From positions 1 to 53,618 of the forward strand of contig JAQTMA010000008.1 of NCBI GenBank assembly GCA_028714615.1: 53,618 nucleotides of DNA, written 5' to 3'. Position 1 is the first letter of the stretch. Each line of letters starts with the position of its first letter. Source of the stretch: Anaerolineaceae bacterium (lineage in GTDB: Bacteria; Chloroflexota; Anaerolineae; Anaerolineales; Anaerolineaceae). The position numbers and the translations under genes are program-made. Below, one piece after another: positions 9,292 through 18,589 of the stretch. Under the pieces are notes generated by a model, which saw only the letters and a list, made by a program, of their open reading frames with translations, was not told where the DNA came from and did not search any database.

Positions 9292-10575
9292 ATGATTAAT
9301 AATTGCGGATCCAGCGGCTCTGGTGTTATCGGAAAGCGTATCTCAAGAAGAGATGTTCTTGATAAGGTAACCGGAAAAGAACGGTATTCTGGCGACTTAT
9401 CCAAAGAAAATATGCTAACGACCATTCCAGTCCATAGTCCAGTCCCTCATGGAATCATTCGCAAAATCGATACAAAAGTTGCACTATCGGTTCCCGGTGT
9501 CGTTTCAATCCTAACAGCTGCTGATATTCCTGGCCGGAATACAATCACCCCATTCGTAATAGATGAACAGCCTTTTCTATCCTCCGACCGGGTACGATCG
9601 ATGGGGGATGTTGTTTGCATCATTGCAGCTGAAGACGAACTTTCAGCTCAAAAAGCTAAAACCCTGATTGAGCTTGAAATTGACGAATTACCGATCATTG
9701 ATACTCCCCAAGCCGCTATGAAACAGGGTGCTTATTCAATTCACCCAAAAGGAAATGTAGTAAATCACGTGAAAATCCGTCATGGTGATATCGGAGCTGG
9801 GTTTCGGCAGGCCGATATTGTCGTTGAGGGAAATTACTATACGCCCTTGATTGAACACGCTTACATCGAACCAGACGCTGCTCTTTCCTATTACGATGAT
9901 GACGGGACCCTGGTTGTCAATGTTGGCACGCAAGGAATTTATGATGAGCTAACCGACATCGCAGAAGGTCTTGCTTTACCTCATGATCGTGTTCGGATAA
10001 TTCAACCTGCTATCGGTGGCGCATTTGGCGGTAAGGAAGAGACATATATTGGATTTTTCGTTGCCCTAGTGACGTACCACACAAAAAGACCCGCCAAAAT
10101 GGTATGGAACAGGGAGGATGTCTTTATGTTAAGCAACGTCCGCCATGCAAGTTATATATACATGAAAACGGGGGCGACAAGAGACGGGTATCTCACAGCA
10201 CTACAAGCTGATTTGGTTTATGACACGGGAGCATACGCTTATTGGGGTCCAAACATCGTTGCATTTGCTAGCTGCATGGCATCCGGCCCATATGTCGTAC
10301 CAAACGCCTGGGTAGATGGAAGAGCAGTATATACCAATAACCTTAGAGCGGGATCCATGCGCGGCTGGGGTGCACCTCAGGTAGCATTTGCTTGGGAATC
10401 CCAGATGGATCGTCTTGCTGTTGCCCTGAAAATTCATCCCCTTGTCTTTAGGTGGAAGAATGCCGCAGCTGATGGAAGCTTGACAATTAATGGGTCACCG
10501 TTCCCACCTGGAGTTGGGGTAAAAGATACGATTCGAAAGATGGCTGAACTCAAAGGTGTTTCGCTAACCCAATAA
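9292..10575 (+). CDS. Molybdenum hydroxylase large subunit, N-terminal part
   Basis: First part of a xanthine-dehydrogenase-family molybdopterin-binding subunit (aldehyde oxidase/xanthine dehydrogenase superfamily). The a/b-hammerhead domain (about residues 15-125, 'GKERYSGDL') is followed by Moco domain 1, with 'AIGGAFGGKEE' near residue 240 and 'MRGWGAPQ' near 355. The frame ends at a TAA after 'LKGVSLTQ', about 428 residues in, where a normal subunit of 700-770 residues would continue. The rest is encoded in another frame from 10644. I chose the ATG at 9292 because AAGGA overlaps the ATG at 9283 but is well spaced for 9292. Together with 10644-11657 and 11660-13096 it would form a Mo/FeS/FAD hydroxylase that oxidises an N-heterocycle or aldehyde with water as oxygen donor. 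Xanthine is only one possible substrate. Confidence 0.85.
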   Translation: MINNCGSSGSGVIGKRISRRDVLDKVTGKERYSGDLSKENMLTTIPVHSPVPHGIIRKIDTKVALSVPGVVSILTAADIPGRNTITPFVIDEQPFLSSDRVRSMGDVVCIIAAEDELSAQKAKTLIELEIDELPIIDTPQAAMKQGAYSIHPKGNVVNHVKIRHGDIGAGFRQADIVVEGNYYTPLIEHAYIEPDAALSYYDDDGTLVVNVGTQGIYDELTDIAEGLALPHDRVRIIQPAIGGAFGGKEETYIGFFVALVTYHTKRPAKMVWNREDVFMLSNVRHASYIYMKTGATRDGYLTALQADLVYDTGAYAYWGPNIVAFASCMASGPYVVPNAWVDGRAVYTNNLRAGSMRGWGAPQVAFAWESQMDRLAVALKIHPLVFRWKNAAADGSLTINGSPFPPGVGVKDTIRKMAELKGVSLTQ

Positions 10576-10643
10576 TTTCGACCTATTACTTAATGCCGTT
10601 TTAGTATGCGGATTTACAGCAGGGTTACCGGGGAGGGTTGCGA

Positions 10644-11657
10644 ATGAAGAAACTCGGAACAGGTTATGCGAGCACCTATATGGGGGCAATGATTCGCTTC
10701 GGCATAAACGACGAATCCAACGTAAGAGTGTCGGTGAATCCGGATGGATCATTGTTGGTTGCTTCAGCTGCTGCCGATTTGGGTGAAGGCTTGGGGATGA
10801 CATTATCGATTATTGTCTCTGAAGCTTTTGGTGGCCTTGATCAGGACCAGATCCACCTTCTGTTAAATGATTCGGCGAAAGCACCTGATGGGATGGTTAC
10901 AGCGGCATCTAGACAAACCACCATGACCGGGATGGCAACGTATCAAGCATGCGAGACCCTGTCTGCAAAGTTGCTCTCTTTAGCCAGTGAAATACTAGAC
11001 GTTCCAACGGAGCAGCTGTCATGGATTGGCGGTCTTGTAGTAGACAAAAACCAACCTGAACATTTCATCTCTCTTCCAGCAATGGCTGATGAGGCAAAAC
11101 GGGTTGGGATTGAGCTAGTCACTCAAGCGAAATTTGTTGCCCCCCTAACTACCCCGTTGGATCCTGAAACGGGAAAATCAGAACTTCCGATCAATTCATT
11201 CAGCTACGCAACGGTGGCTGCGGACGTAGAAGTGGACACGGACACCGGCGTTGTTCAGGTTTTGAAACTTACCGCAATCATGGATTCGGGCAAAATTATC
11301 AACATTGAAGGAGCAGAAGGGCAAGTAGAAGGGGGATTAATGATGGGCCTCGGGTTTGCCTTAACGGAAGATTTTATCCATACAAAAGGTATCCCGATGA
11401 CACGAGGTTATTATCAGTACTCAATCCCTTCATTCGTCGATTGTGGCGAAATCGAAGTTCATTTTGTGGAAGATTCACCAGGTTTTGGACCTTACGGAGC
11501 TAAAGGATTAGGCGAATCACCAACTGTGATTACTGCACCGGCGATTTTGAATGCCATTTACGACGCAATCGGTGTTCGGATCTACAGTTTGCCTGCTACT
11601 CCTGAGAGAGTTATTCGTGCATTGCGAGAACACAAAGCAGTTGTTGAGGAGGCATAA
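10644..11657 (+). CDS. Molybdenum hydroxylase large subunit, C-terminal part
   Basis: Second part of the same large subunit, about 337 residues. It carries 'AADLGEGLGMTLSIIVSEAFG', then 'DTDTGVVQVLKLTAIMDSGK', and the signature GAKGLGESP near residue 285, whose glutamate is the general base of the family. Only about 60 bases with stops in all three frames separate it from the upstream part, and the two parts sum to a normal subunit length. A strong GGGGAGG lies 7 bases before the ATG at 10644, so it could be translated as a separate chain and assemble with the first. The alternatives are a disabling frameshift or a sequencing error. It is followed after two bases by the FAD/FeS gene. Confidence 0.8.
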   Translation: MKKLGTGYASTYMGAMIRFGINDESNVRVSVNPDGSLLVASAAADLGEGLGMTLSIIVSEAFGGLDQDQIHLLLNDSAKAPDGMVTAASRQTTMTGMATYQACETLSAKLLSLASEILDVPTEQLSWIGGLVVDKNQPEHFISLPAMADEAKRVGIELVTQAKFVAPLTTPLDPETGKSELPINSFSYATVAADVEVDTDTGVVQVLKLTAIMDSGKIINIEGAEGQVEGGLMMGLGFALTEDFIHTKGIPMTRGYYQYSIPSFVDCGEIEVHFVEDSPGFGPYGAKGLGESPTVITAPAILNAIYDAIGVRIYSLPATPERVIRALREHKAVVEEA

Positions 11658-11659
11658 TC

Positions 11660-13096
11660 ATGTGGCAGGGGTATTTTATACCTGGGACTATAGACCAGCT
11701 GCTAGATCTACTTAACACTCATCAAGATTGCTCGCGCATCATTGGTGGTGGTACCGATGTAATGATACAGATAGAGAATGGAACTAGCCACCCCCAATAC
11801 ATTATTGATATCAGTAGAATACCTGACCAAAATAAGGTCGAACTGGATAACGCTGGTTTCTTACATCTGGGCGCAAATGTCACTCACAACCAGGTTGTGA
11901 CGTCATCGCTTTGCCGCCAAAATGCATACCCTCTCTTCCAGGCATGTTTACAGGTGGGCTCGCCCCAGGTTCGCAATCGCGGAACCGTGGTAGGAAACTT
12001 GGTGACCGCATCCCCGGCTGCCGATGCCCCTCCAGCTCTGTGTGTATTGGACGCGACCATCGTTATATCCAGTAAGTCAAGAGGTGTTCGCAGAATTAAC
12101 ATCAATGAATTCTTCACCGGATTTCGGAAAGTTGACTTACGACCTGATGAGGTGGTAATTGAAATAATCATTCCACCACACAATAGCAACTTTGACGCTA
12201 GATTTGTGAAGCTCGCTGGTCGGAGAATATCTGGCATATCAACTGTGAACGTAGCTGCATCGATTCAAAAAGATATGTCAGGAAAGATAATCCAAGCGAT
12301 GATTGCACTGGGCAGCGTAGCCCCAATGGTCGTGAGAGCCCACAAAGCAGAGCAGTTCCTCCTGGGTAAACAATTAAACACCGACATCATCCAAGAAGCC
12401 TCCAAACTTGTTGTCGATGTTATCAATCCAATCGATGATATCCGTGGCAGTGCCGAATATCGCATGTGGATGGCTATCGAATTAACCAAAAAAGCCTTCA
12501 TTCCTTGGTTGACGGGGAAAGAAGAGGAGAAAATTCCAGATCGTATCGCTACGCTTACTACCCAATACGAAAGTAAACCGATCCCGGAAAGTGGATTCTC
12601 TCTCGATATCCATGATGGGTCTCGGATTGAAATTAATGTCAATGGGATTGGGTATAGCGTTACAGGGGCTGTAGGAAAAAGTCTCCTCCACCTGATCAGA
12701 GATGATCTGGGATTGATGGGTTCAAAGAAAGGATGTGGGGAGGGAGAATGTGGCGCGTGCACAGTTCTCCTTGATGGTCAAGCGGTTTTGAGTTGCTTGG
12801 TTCCAGCCCCACGAGCACACCATTGCGAGGTATTTACGATTGAAGGTCTAGCTCAGGATGGCAATCTGCATTTCCTTCAAAAAGCAATGATTGATACCAG
12901 TGCGGTTCAATGTGGATATTGCACTCCGGGAATATTAATCTCAAGCTTTGCTTTACTCAAAGAATACCCAGGAGCCAGAGGAGATGCGATTAAACAGGCT
13001 CTCTCGGGACATCTCTGTCGGTGTACTGGATATCAGAGGTATTACAAAGCGGTAGAGAGTGCCTTTATTCAATACGAGGAACAAGTTGTGAAGTGA
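11660..13096 (+). CDS. Fused FAD-binding and 2Fe-2S subunit of molybdenum hydroxylase
   Basis: A 478-residue fusion of two usually separate subunits. Residues 1-285 are a CoxM/XdhB-type FAD domain: 'RIIGGGTDVMIQ' near 27 and 'VRNRGTVVGNLVTASPAADA' near 105-120. Residues 310-475 are a CoxS/XdhC-type iron-sulfur domain: the plant ferredoxin-like cluster motif CGEGECGAC near 358 with a later Cys, and the second cluster motifs CGYC near 417 and CRC near 453. All eight expected cysteines appear present. GAGGAGG precedes the ATG, and the start follows the large-subunit stop by two bases, so translation is coupled. The chain would pass electrons from Moco through both clusters to FAD. The fusion order (FAD first, FeS second) is notable. 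Confidence 0.92.
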   Translation: MWQGYFIPGTIDQLLDLLNTHQDCSRIIGGGTDVMIQIENGTSHPQYIIDISRIPDQNKVELDNAGFLHLGANVTHNQVVTSSLCRQNAYPLFQACLQVGSPQVRNRGTVVGNLVTASPAADAPPALCVLDATIVISSKSRGVRRININEFFTGFRKVDLRPDEVVIEIIIPPHNSNFDARFVKLAGRRISGISTVNVAASIQKDMSGKIIQAMIALGSVAPMVVRAHKAEQFLLGKQLNTDIIQEASKLVVDVINPIDDIRGSAEYRMWMAIELTKKAFIPWLTGKEEEKIPDRIATLTTQYESKPIPESGFSLDIHDGSRIEINVNGIGYSVTGAVGKSLLHLIRDDLGLMGSKKGCGEGECGACTVLLDGQAVLSCLVPAPRAHHCEVFTIEGLAQDGNLHFLQKAMIDTSAVQCGYCTPGILISSFALLKEYPGARGDAIKQALSGHLCRCTGYQRYYKAVESAFIQYEEQVVK

Positions 13097-13219
13097 CACA
13101 AAAACTACATATAAAGGAATTTCAGAAGAGGAGGTGATACTAACCAAATACAAGAACGACAGATCGTGTCAGTTTGGTCAAACTAAAATCAGAAACATTT
13201 CACAGGACAGGAGAAGGCG

Positions 13220-14248
13220 ATGAATAGTAAGAGAGTTTTCGCTGTTGTTATGGTAGCTCTACTAGTCTTCCTGACGATTGGCTGTGCTCCACAAACTGCC
13301 CCGGCTTCACTTGCAGAAAAACCCACTATCCCCCCTGCTGCTCCAGCCAAAAATCTCCGCGTGGCTTTAATTATGGAGGGAGTTATCACGGATGCAGGAT
13401 GGAATGCTGATGCGTACAACGGCTTGATGGAAGCAAAGAAACAAGTCGCCAACATAGATGTTGCCTACTCCGAGGGTGTAAAAGCGCCGGATTGGGAAGC
13501 TACTATGCGGGATTATGGGAAACAAGGTTATGATGTGATTTTATGCCACCACAGTGTCATGACAGACACCGCAGGCCGCGTGGCACCTGAGTTCCCAAAA
13601 TCACTCTATGTGGTTTCAAACTCTGGCATCACTGGACCCAATATTTCTGGTCTGGACACAAAAAATGAAGAAAGCGGATATATGGCAGGCTACATCGCTG
13701 GGCTGCTGACAAAGACCAAGAAGGTCGGCTATATTGTTTCCATCGATGCACTGTTCGCCAGGCGCGCAAACCTTGGATTCAAAGATGGTGCAAAAGCAGC
13801 TTGCCCGGATTGCGAAGTAAAATCCACAACTGTAGGCAGTTCTGATGACCTCGCTGGTGGAAAAGAGGCAGGCTTTGCCATGTATGATGCTGGAGTGGAT
13901 ATCATCTGGCAGTATGCGGATGCCACTGGCCTCGGTGTTATTGAAGCCGCCAAAGTTAGAAATCAAATGGTTATTGGATCGGGCGCCGATCAGCTGGACC
14001 TTGCACCGGACAATCTAGTAACAACTACCGGCCAATTCTTAGCACCGATGATCCTTTCGGTAATCAAAGGTGTCAAAGAAGGCACCTTTGTAGCCAACCA
14101 AGCCCACCTCTACGGTTACGATACTGGGCTGTATGACTTGGGGAGAATTAACGATAAGCTGGTGACCAAAGATCAAGCAGCCAAAATAGAACAAGTCCGT
14201 CAGGACCTGAAGGCTGGAAAGATCAAAATTGAACATCTGATGCAGTAG
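13220..14248 (+). CDS. BMP-family substrate-binding lipoprotein
   Basis: A 342-residue lipoprotein of the BMP/PnrA family, which captures purine nucleosides or related compounds for ABC import. The signal sequence ends in a lipobox, LTIGC, with the lipidated Cys at residue 22, followed by a Pro/Ala-rich linker. Family segments include 'LRVALIMEGVITDAGWNADAYNG', a substrate-loop-like 'CHHSVMTDTAGRVAPEFP' and 'EESGYMAGYIAGLLTKTKKVGY'. The start is set by AGGAGAAGG before the ATG. It is followed by an ATPase and two permeases and preceded by the molybdenum hydroxylase genes, which supports a purine-like or heterocyclic ligand. Confidence 0.92.
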   Translation: MNSKRVFAVVMVALLVFLTIGCAPQTAPASLAEKPTIPPAAPAKNLRVALIMEGVITDAGWNADAYNGLMEAKKQVANIDVAYSEGVKAPDWEATMRDYGKQGYDVILCHHSVMTDTAGRVAPEFPKSLYVVSNSGITGPNISGLDTKNEESGYMAGYIAGLLTKTKKVGYIVSIDALFARRANLGFKDGAKAACPDCEVKSTTVGSSDDLAGGKEAGFAMYDAGVDIIWQYADATGLGVIEAAKVRNQMVIGSGADQLDLAPDNLVTTTGQFLAPMILSVIKGVKEGTFVANQAHLYGYDTGLYDLGRINDKLVTKDQAAKIEQVRQDLKAGKIKIEHLMQ

Positions 14249-14284
14249 TATTAGAAATACCACAGTACCCGAGTACACGACAAA

Positions 14285-14315
14285 GTAGAGGGGCGTCATT
14301 TCTGAGTCCCTCTAC
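14285..14315 (+). terminator. Hairpin after binding-protein gene (partial terminator)
   Basis: An 8-base stem GTAGAGGG/CCCTCTAC with a 15-base loop lies 37 bases after the binding-protein stop. Only a short T run follows, so it may act as a partial terminator or mRNA stabiliser, giving more binding protein than ATPase and permeases. Confidence 0.5.
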
Positions 14316-14427
14316 CTTCCAATAAGGCATCGCATTACTCAAATGGGGGAGTTCTCCTCTATCACTATTGAGGTTTTAAGGGCAAGACTTACTCGGGGTT
14401 CCTTGGAATGTGGGAGGAGACAGATCA

Positions 14428-15951
14428 ATGGCGAATGCGATCAAGATGGAAGGAATTGTAAAACGCTTTCCAGGGGTCCTGGCTAACGATCGTGTAACCC
14501 TCCAAATCAACCAGGGGGAGATCCATGCATTATTAGGAGAGAATGGGGCAGGGAAATCAACCCTGATGAACATTCTTTACGGGTTATATCGTGCAGATGC
14601 TGGGCTCATATACCTGAATGATAGACCCGTTGAGATTAGAAATCCCAAGCATGCAATTGAGCTAGGCATTAGCATGGTACATCAAGACTTTATGCTAGTA
14701 CCTGTATTCACCGTTGCCGAGAATATTATTCTTGGAATGGAAACACCCCGTGAACCACTGCTAGATCTTCGCCAAGCCTGTAGTCGCTTGGAGGAAATAT
14801 CAAAGGCATACGGACTGAGTATAGATCCTTCTGCAAAGATCTGGCAGCTTTCAGTAGGTACACAACAAAGGGTGGAAATAATTAAAGCCCTTTATAAGGG
14901 CGCTGAAGTTCTCATTTTGGATGAGCCTACGTCCGTTCTAACTCCTGGCGAGATTGACGATTTATTTAAAATCCTGAGACGGCTAAGAGATGAAGGCAAG
15001 ACTGTCATATTCATTACACACAAACTACACGAGGTTATGGAAATAAGTGACCGCATCACCGTTTTACGTGATGGTTGTGTAATTGGGACTGTCGAAACAA
15101 AAAACGTAGACGAATCGACTCTAGCCAAAATGATGGTTGGCCGGGAAGTAGTGCTGAAGGTTACTAAACCCCCAGCTTCCCTAAGACAGGAGATACTATC
15201 GGTAGAAGACGTTCATGTACAAGGCGATCGAGGGATTTCCGCAGTAAATGGCGTTTCGTTACACGTCCGAGCAGGAGAAATCTTGGGAATTGCAGGGGTG
15301 GATGGGAATGGTCAGGCAGAACTCGCAGAAGCAATCATGGGTTTACGGCCAACTACCTCTGGAAGAATTCTTCTAGAAGGTCAAGTGATTAATGGATTAA
15401 CAACGAATAAGATCATTCAAAAGGGTGTAGCCTTAATTCCTCCAGATCGAAAAGGAATGAGTCTGATTGGTGAGTTTACAGTTGAAGAGAACCTATTGTT
15501 GAAAAGATGGAGATATTCGCCCTTTGTAAAATATTTCCTTTTTAATATCCAATCTATTCACAAATACAGCGATAGCATGATAAATGAATCCGATATCAGG
15601 ACACCTGGGGCTTGGGTTAAAGTAAAGAATTTGAGCGGCGGCAATCAACAAAAAGTTGTACTCGCTAGGGAATTGTTCTGCAAACCCAAATTATTGATTG
15701 CCCAACAACCTACACGAGGCTTGGATGTGGCAGCCATTGAATATGTTTACAAACGACTGCTGCAAGAGCGGGAGCGAGGGACAGCCATAATTCTTATCTC
15801 GACCGAACTGGATGAAGTATTATCGTTATCCGATAGAATAGTTGTGTTTTATGAAGGAAAAATAATGGGTGAGGTCGATGGCGAAGCAGCCAACGTCCAC
15901 GAAATTGGATTGATGATGGCAGGGTCGATGAAAAATCATGAACAAAACTGA
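14428..15951 (+). CDS. ABC transporter ATPase (BMP-type, two nucleotide-binding domains)
   Basis: About 507 residues with duplicated ABC domains, as in nucleoside and sugar importers of the BMP/Rbs type. Domain 1: Walker A GENGAGKST near residue 40, Q-loop 'MVHQDFMLVP', signature region 'LSVGTQQRVEIIKAL', Walker B LILDEPTSVL. Domain 2: a degenerate Walker A (GVDGNGQAEL), the signature LSGGNQQK and a Walker B region reading 'LLIAQQPTRGLDV', in which the usual Asp-Glu is replaced. Catalysis is therefore probably asymmetric, as common in this subfamily. GGAGGAG precedes the ATG at 14428. The stop overlaps the first permease start by 14 bases. Confidence 0.94.
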   Translation: MANAIKMEGIVKRFPGVLANDRVTLQINQGEIHALLGENGAGKSTLMNILYGLYRADAGLIYLNDRPVEIRNPKHAIELGISMVHQDFMLVPVFTVAENIILGMETPREPLLDLRQACSRLEEISKAYGLSIDPSAKIWQLSVGTQQRVEIIKALYKGAEVLILDEPTSVLTPGEIDDLFKILRRLRDEGKTVIFITHKLHEVMEISDRITVLRDGCVIGTVETKNVDESTLAKMMVGREVVLKVTKPPASLRQEILSVEDVHVQGDRGISAVNGVSLHVRAGEILGIAGVDGNGQAELAEAIMGLRPTTSGRILLEGQVINGLTTNKIIQKGVALIPPDRKGMSLIGEFTVEENLLLKRWRYSPFVKYFLFNIQSIHKYSDSMINESDIRTPGAWVKVKNLSGGNQQKVVLARELFCKPKLLIAQQPTRGLDVAAIEYVYKRLLQERERGTAIILISTELDEVLSLSDRIVVFYEGKIMGEVDGEAANVHEIGLMMAGSMKNHEQN

Positions 15952-17044
15952 TACAGCCGTAATCCCGATTAAGGACAGAAAAAAACATGGGCTTAAATCT
16001 GAGACCCTGATCAATATTGCTGTACCGATCTGTGCTGTTCTAGCCGGATTGTTGTTAGCTGCCGGATTAGTCATAGCTGCAGGTGTGGACCCGATCAAGG
16101 CATATGGGGCATTAATCACTGGAGCTTTTGGGGATGCCTGGTCCACGGGCAATTCCCTCGGAAGAGCAACACCATTAATTCTCGCTGGCTTAGGTGTTGC
16201 TTTCGCATTTAAATCTGGTGTGTGGAATGTAGGGGCCGAAGGACAAATCTATATCGGCGCACTTTGTGCCACACTCGTGGGTTTATTCGTTAAGGGCCTA
16301 CCAGCATTTATTCACTTGCCTTTGTCACTATTGGCTGGATTTACCGGTGGTGCGATTTGGGGAGGAATCGCAGGATATCTGAAAGCGAGATTTAAAATTA
16401 ACGAAGTAATCAGCACTCTTATGCTAAATTACATAGCAATTTACATTGTGGGTGCTTTGGTTAGAGGACCCATCATAGAATTCCCAAATCACGAACCACA
16501 AACAGCCCAAGTCGCCGAGTCTGCCCGCCTCCCTATTATCTTCCCAGACACTCGACTCAGCGCCGGCATACTCCTCGCCATTATAGCGGTCGGGGTTGTT
16601 TATCTCATTCTCAGAAGGACACCAATCGGATACGAGGTAAGAGCCGTTGGCGAAAGCCCTACTGCTGCTAAACACGCCGGCATGAATATTGTTTGGATCC
16701 AGGTGCTAGCGATGCTGATTAGTGGTGGCTTAGCCGGTTTGGCGGGTACATCTGAAGTATTGGGGGCACAATACAGGCTCAGAGATATGTTTCTGCCCAA
16801 CTACGGTTACGATGCCTTAGCAGTTGCTATGCTGGGGCAATTACATCCTATTGGTGTATTCATTTCAGGCATTTTCTTCGGAGCCTTACGCGCAGGCTCT
16901 GGAACAATGCAACGGATGGTTGGTTTGCCATCTTCTCTCGTTTTTGTTATACAAGGCGCGGTTGTATTCATGGTCGTTAGCACCGTAATATTCCGGGAGT
17001 TATACGCACGCTCGTCGCGGAAGGAAAAAGTCCATGTTGAATGA
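15938..17044 (+). CDS. BMP-type ABC importer permease 1
   Basis: A 368-residue inner-membrane protein with about 8-10 hydrophobic segments. It belongs to the branched-chain/ribose/nucleoside permease family, with 'NVGAEGQIYIGALCATLVGL' and 'INEVISTLMLNYIAIYIVG', and the cytoplasmic ATPase-coupling loop 'GYEVRAVGESPTAAKHAGMN'. It is the NupP/YufP-like partner of permease 2. Its start overlaps the ATPase stop and its stop overlaps the next start, showing translational coupling. A positively charged N-terminal tail precedes the first membrane span. Confidence 0.93.
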   Translation: MNKTDTAVIPIKDRKKHGLKSETLINIAVPICAVLAGLLLAAGLVIAAGVDPIKAYGALITGAFGDAWSTGNSLGRATPLILAGLGVAFAFKSGVWNVGAEGQIYIGALCATLVGLFVKGLPAFIHLPLSLLAGFTGGAIWGGIAGYLKARFKINEVISTLMLNYIAIYIVGALVRGPIIEFPNHEPQTAQVAESARLPIIFPDTRLSAGILLAIIAVGVVYLILRRTPIGYEVRAVGESPTAAKHAGMNIVWIQVLAMLISGGLAGLAGTSEVLGAQYRLRDMFLPNYGYDALAVAMLGQLHPIGVFISGIFFGALRAGSGTMQRMVGLPSSLVFVIQGAVVFMVVSTVIFRELYARSSRKEKVHVE

Positions 17045-17978
17045 TTTACTCAAATTACTGCTAACAGAGGAATTCCTGTATGCGACGATCAGGATAGCCA
17101 CGCCAATAATCTTGGCTGCCCTCGGTGAAGTATTCTTGGAGCGGTCCGGTGTCATCAATTTGGGTATGGAAGGAATGATGCTGATGGGAGCACTTTTTGG
17201 AGTTGTTGGAGCTTCCATGAGCGGTAATACGTGGATTGGGCTATTAACAGCAATCGTAATAGGGGTAGTGGTAGCTTTAATCTTCGGTTTGTCTGTAATT
17301 ACGCTTCGAGCCAACCAAATTGTGGCAGGGGCTGCCATTAATATTACTGCACTAGGGCTAACCACCTTTTTGAACCGGGTCATCTTTGGTATACGCCCTC
17401 TCCCCGTGCAAATAAATGTACTCACCCCATGGCCAGTGCCTATACTTAGTAAAATTCCGGTCATCGGACATGTTTTGTTCGAACAGGATCCTCTGGTATA
17501 TCTCGCGTACTTTGTCATCATAATATCAACATTTATTCTGTTTAGAACTACATGGGGCCTGAAAATTCGTTCCGTAGGCGAACATCCCCGTGCTGCTGAT
17601 ACCGTGGGTATATCTGTTAATAAGTGGCGGTATATCTGCCTAATGTTTAACGGGGTCATGTGTGGAATCGCGGGTGCTTCACTTTCGCTCGTCCAATTAA
17701 ATACATTTACTGATAATATGACTACCGGCCGAGGTTTCATTGCTATGGCTGCGGTAATTTTTGGTCGATGGAATCCAATCGGAGCTGCACTTGCATCATT
17801 AGTATTCGGCGGGGCTAGCGCTCTTCAACTTCGTTTGCAAGCATTTCAGATTGGGATATCCAATCAATTCTTATTGATGATTCCCTACTTGCTAACTTTG
17901 GTTGGTGTAATTATTTTCCGGGGCCATACTGCAACTCCAAAAGCATTAGCAAAACCGTATGCGAAAGAGGAGAGCTAA
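17034..17978 (+). CDS. BMP-type ABC importer permease 2
   Basis: A 314-residue membrane permease paired with the upstream one (NupQ/YufQ-like). Characteristic segments are 'ERSGVINLGMEGMMLMGAL', 'LRANQIVAGAAINITALGLT' and the coupling loop 'GLKIRSVGEHPRAADTVGIS'. It has about 8 membrane spans and overlaps permease 1 by 11 bases. It completes a four-gene importer with the lipoprotein and the ATPase. Together with the molybdenum hydroxylase this points to uptake and oxidation of a purine, nucleoside or similar heterocycle; transport specificity is inferred from family only. Confidence 0.93.
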   Translation: MLNDLLKLLLTEEFLYATIRIATPIILAALGEVFLERSGVINLGMEGMMLMGALFGVVGASMSGNTWIGLLTAIVIGVVVALIFGLSVITLRANQIVAGAAINITALGLTTFLNRVIFGIRPLPVQINVLTPWPVPILSKIPVIGHVLFEQDPLVYLAYFVIIISTFILFRTTWGLKIRSVGEHPRAADTVGISVNKWRYICLMFNGVMCGIAGASLSLVQLNTFTDNMTTGRGFIAMAAVIFGRWNPIGAALASLVFGGASALQLRLQAFQIGISNQFLLMIPYLLTLVGVIIFRGHTATPKALAKPYAKEES

Positions 17979-18109
17979 GCAAACAACATTTACGACCATC
18001 GAGCTCACCTGAGTAATGCAGTCAATTAGTGAGTGGGCACAATTTACTGAGAACCTTTTTCCTCTCACCCACTATTTCCCCCGAGAAAAATAAGGACACC
18101 ACCAACGAG

Positions 18110-18403
18110 AAAAACCTGCAGGTTGGTAGGGTTATTCAATTCGGCTGCCAGATTGTTATTGCTAAACCCCAGGTAGGTGAAAAGCTGACCTTGTGTCATA
18201 AACCAGAGAATCAATATGCCAGAAACGCCATTAAAGGTGATCGCTTAACAGGGGATCATATATAGTTTATTGACCGATTCGCCTTCGAAAATCCTGCGGC
18301 AAAGTTCGATCGTTTCGGATAACTTGTCTCAGCAATACTAAATTGCTTGATTATTGGTTGACCAGGGTATTCATCCGTTGTTGAAATCCGGTTTTTGTCC
18401 CAG
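18110..18403 (+). pseudogene. HIRAN-domain fragment (copy B, decayed)
   Basis: The frame reads VGRVIQFGCQIVIAKPQVGE, then KLTLCHKPENQYARNAI, then a TAG after 'TGDHI', then FIDRFAFENPAAKFDRF, and, after a frame change, PGYSSVVEIRF. Every part aligns with copy A (3841-4194), including the terminal 'GYSS-VEIRF', although the DNA has diverged considerably. A nonsense codon and at least one frameshift make it non-functional. Lying just after the importer genes, it closes a bracket of HIRAN remnants around the catabolic module. Confidence 0.7.
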
Positions 18404-18589
18404 AGCTTGCGCATCATAGACAAAGACTAAAATCAAATAATGAACGGGGTGATAGAGAGAAGATGCACCCTTACCCCATCAACGTACCCCCTCAATTATA
18501 TTAGAACATATTTTCTACGCAAAAAACAGTAACTTCTCACCGTTTATCGGGACAGACAGTAAAGAAGGACTGCGCAGAATGCCTTTTCG

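Noticed and set aside
17000..17740. Minus-strand frame of 246 codons
   Set aside because: Antisense shadow of the second permease; the plus-strand product has clear family motifs.
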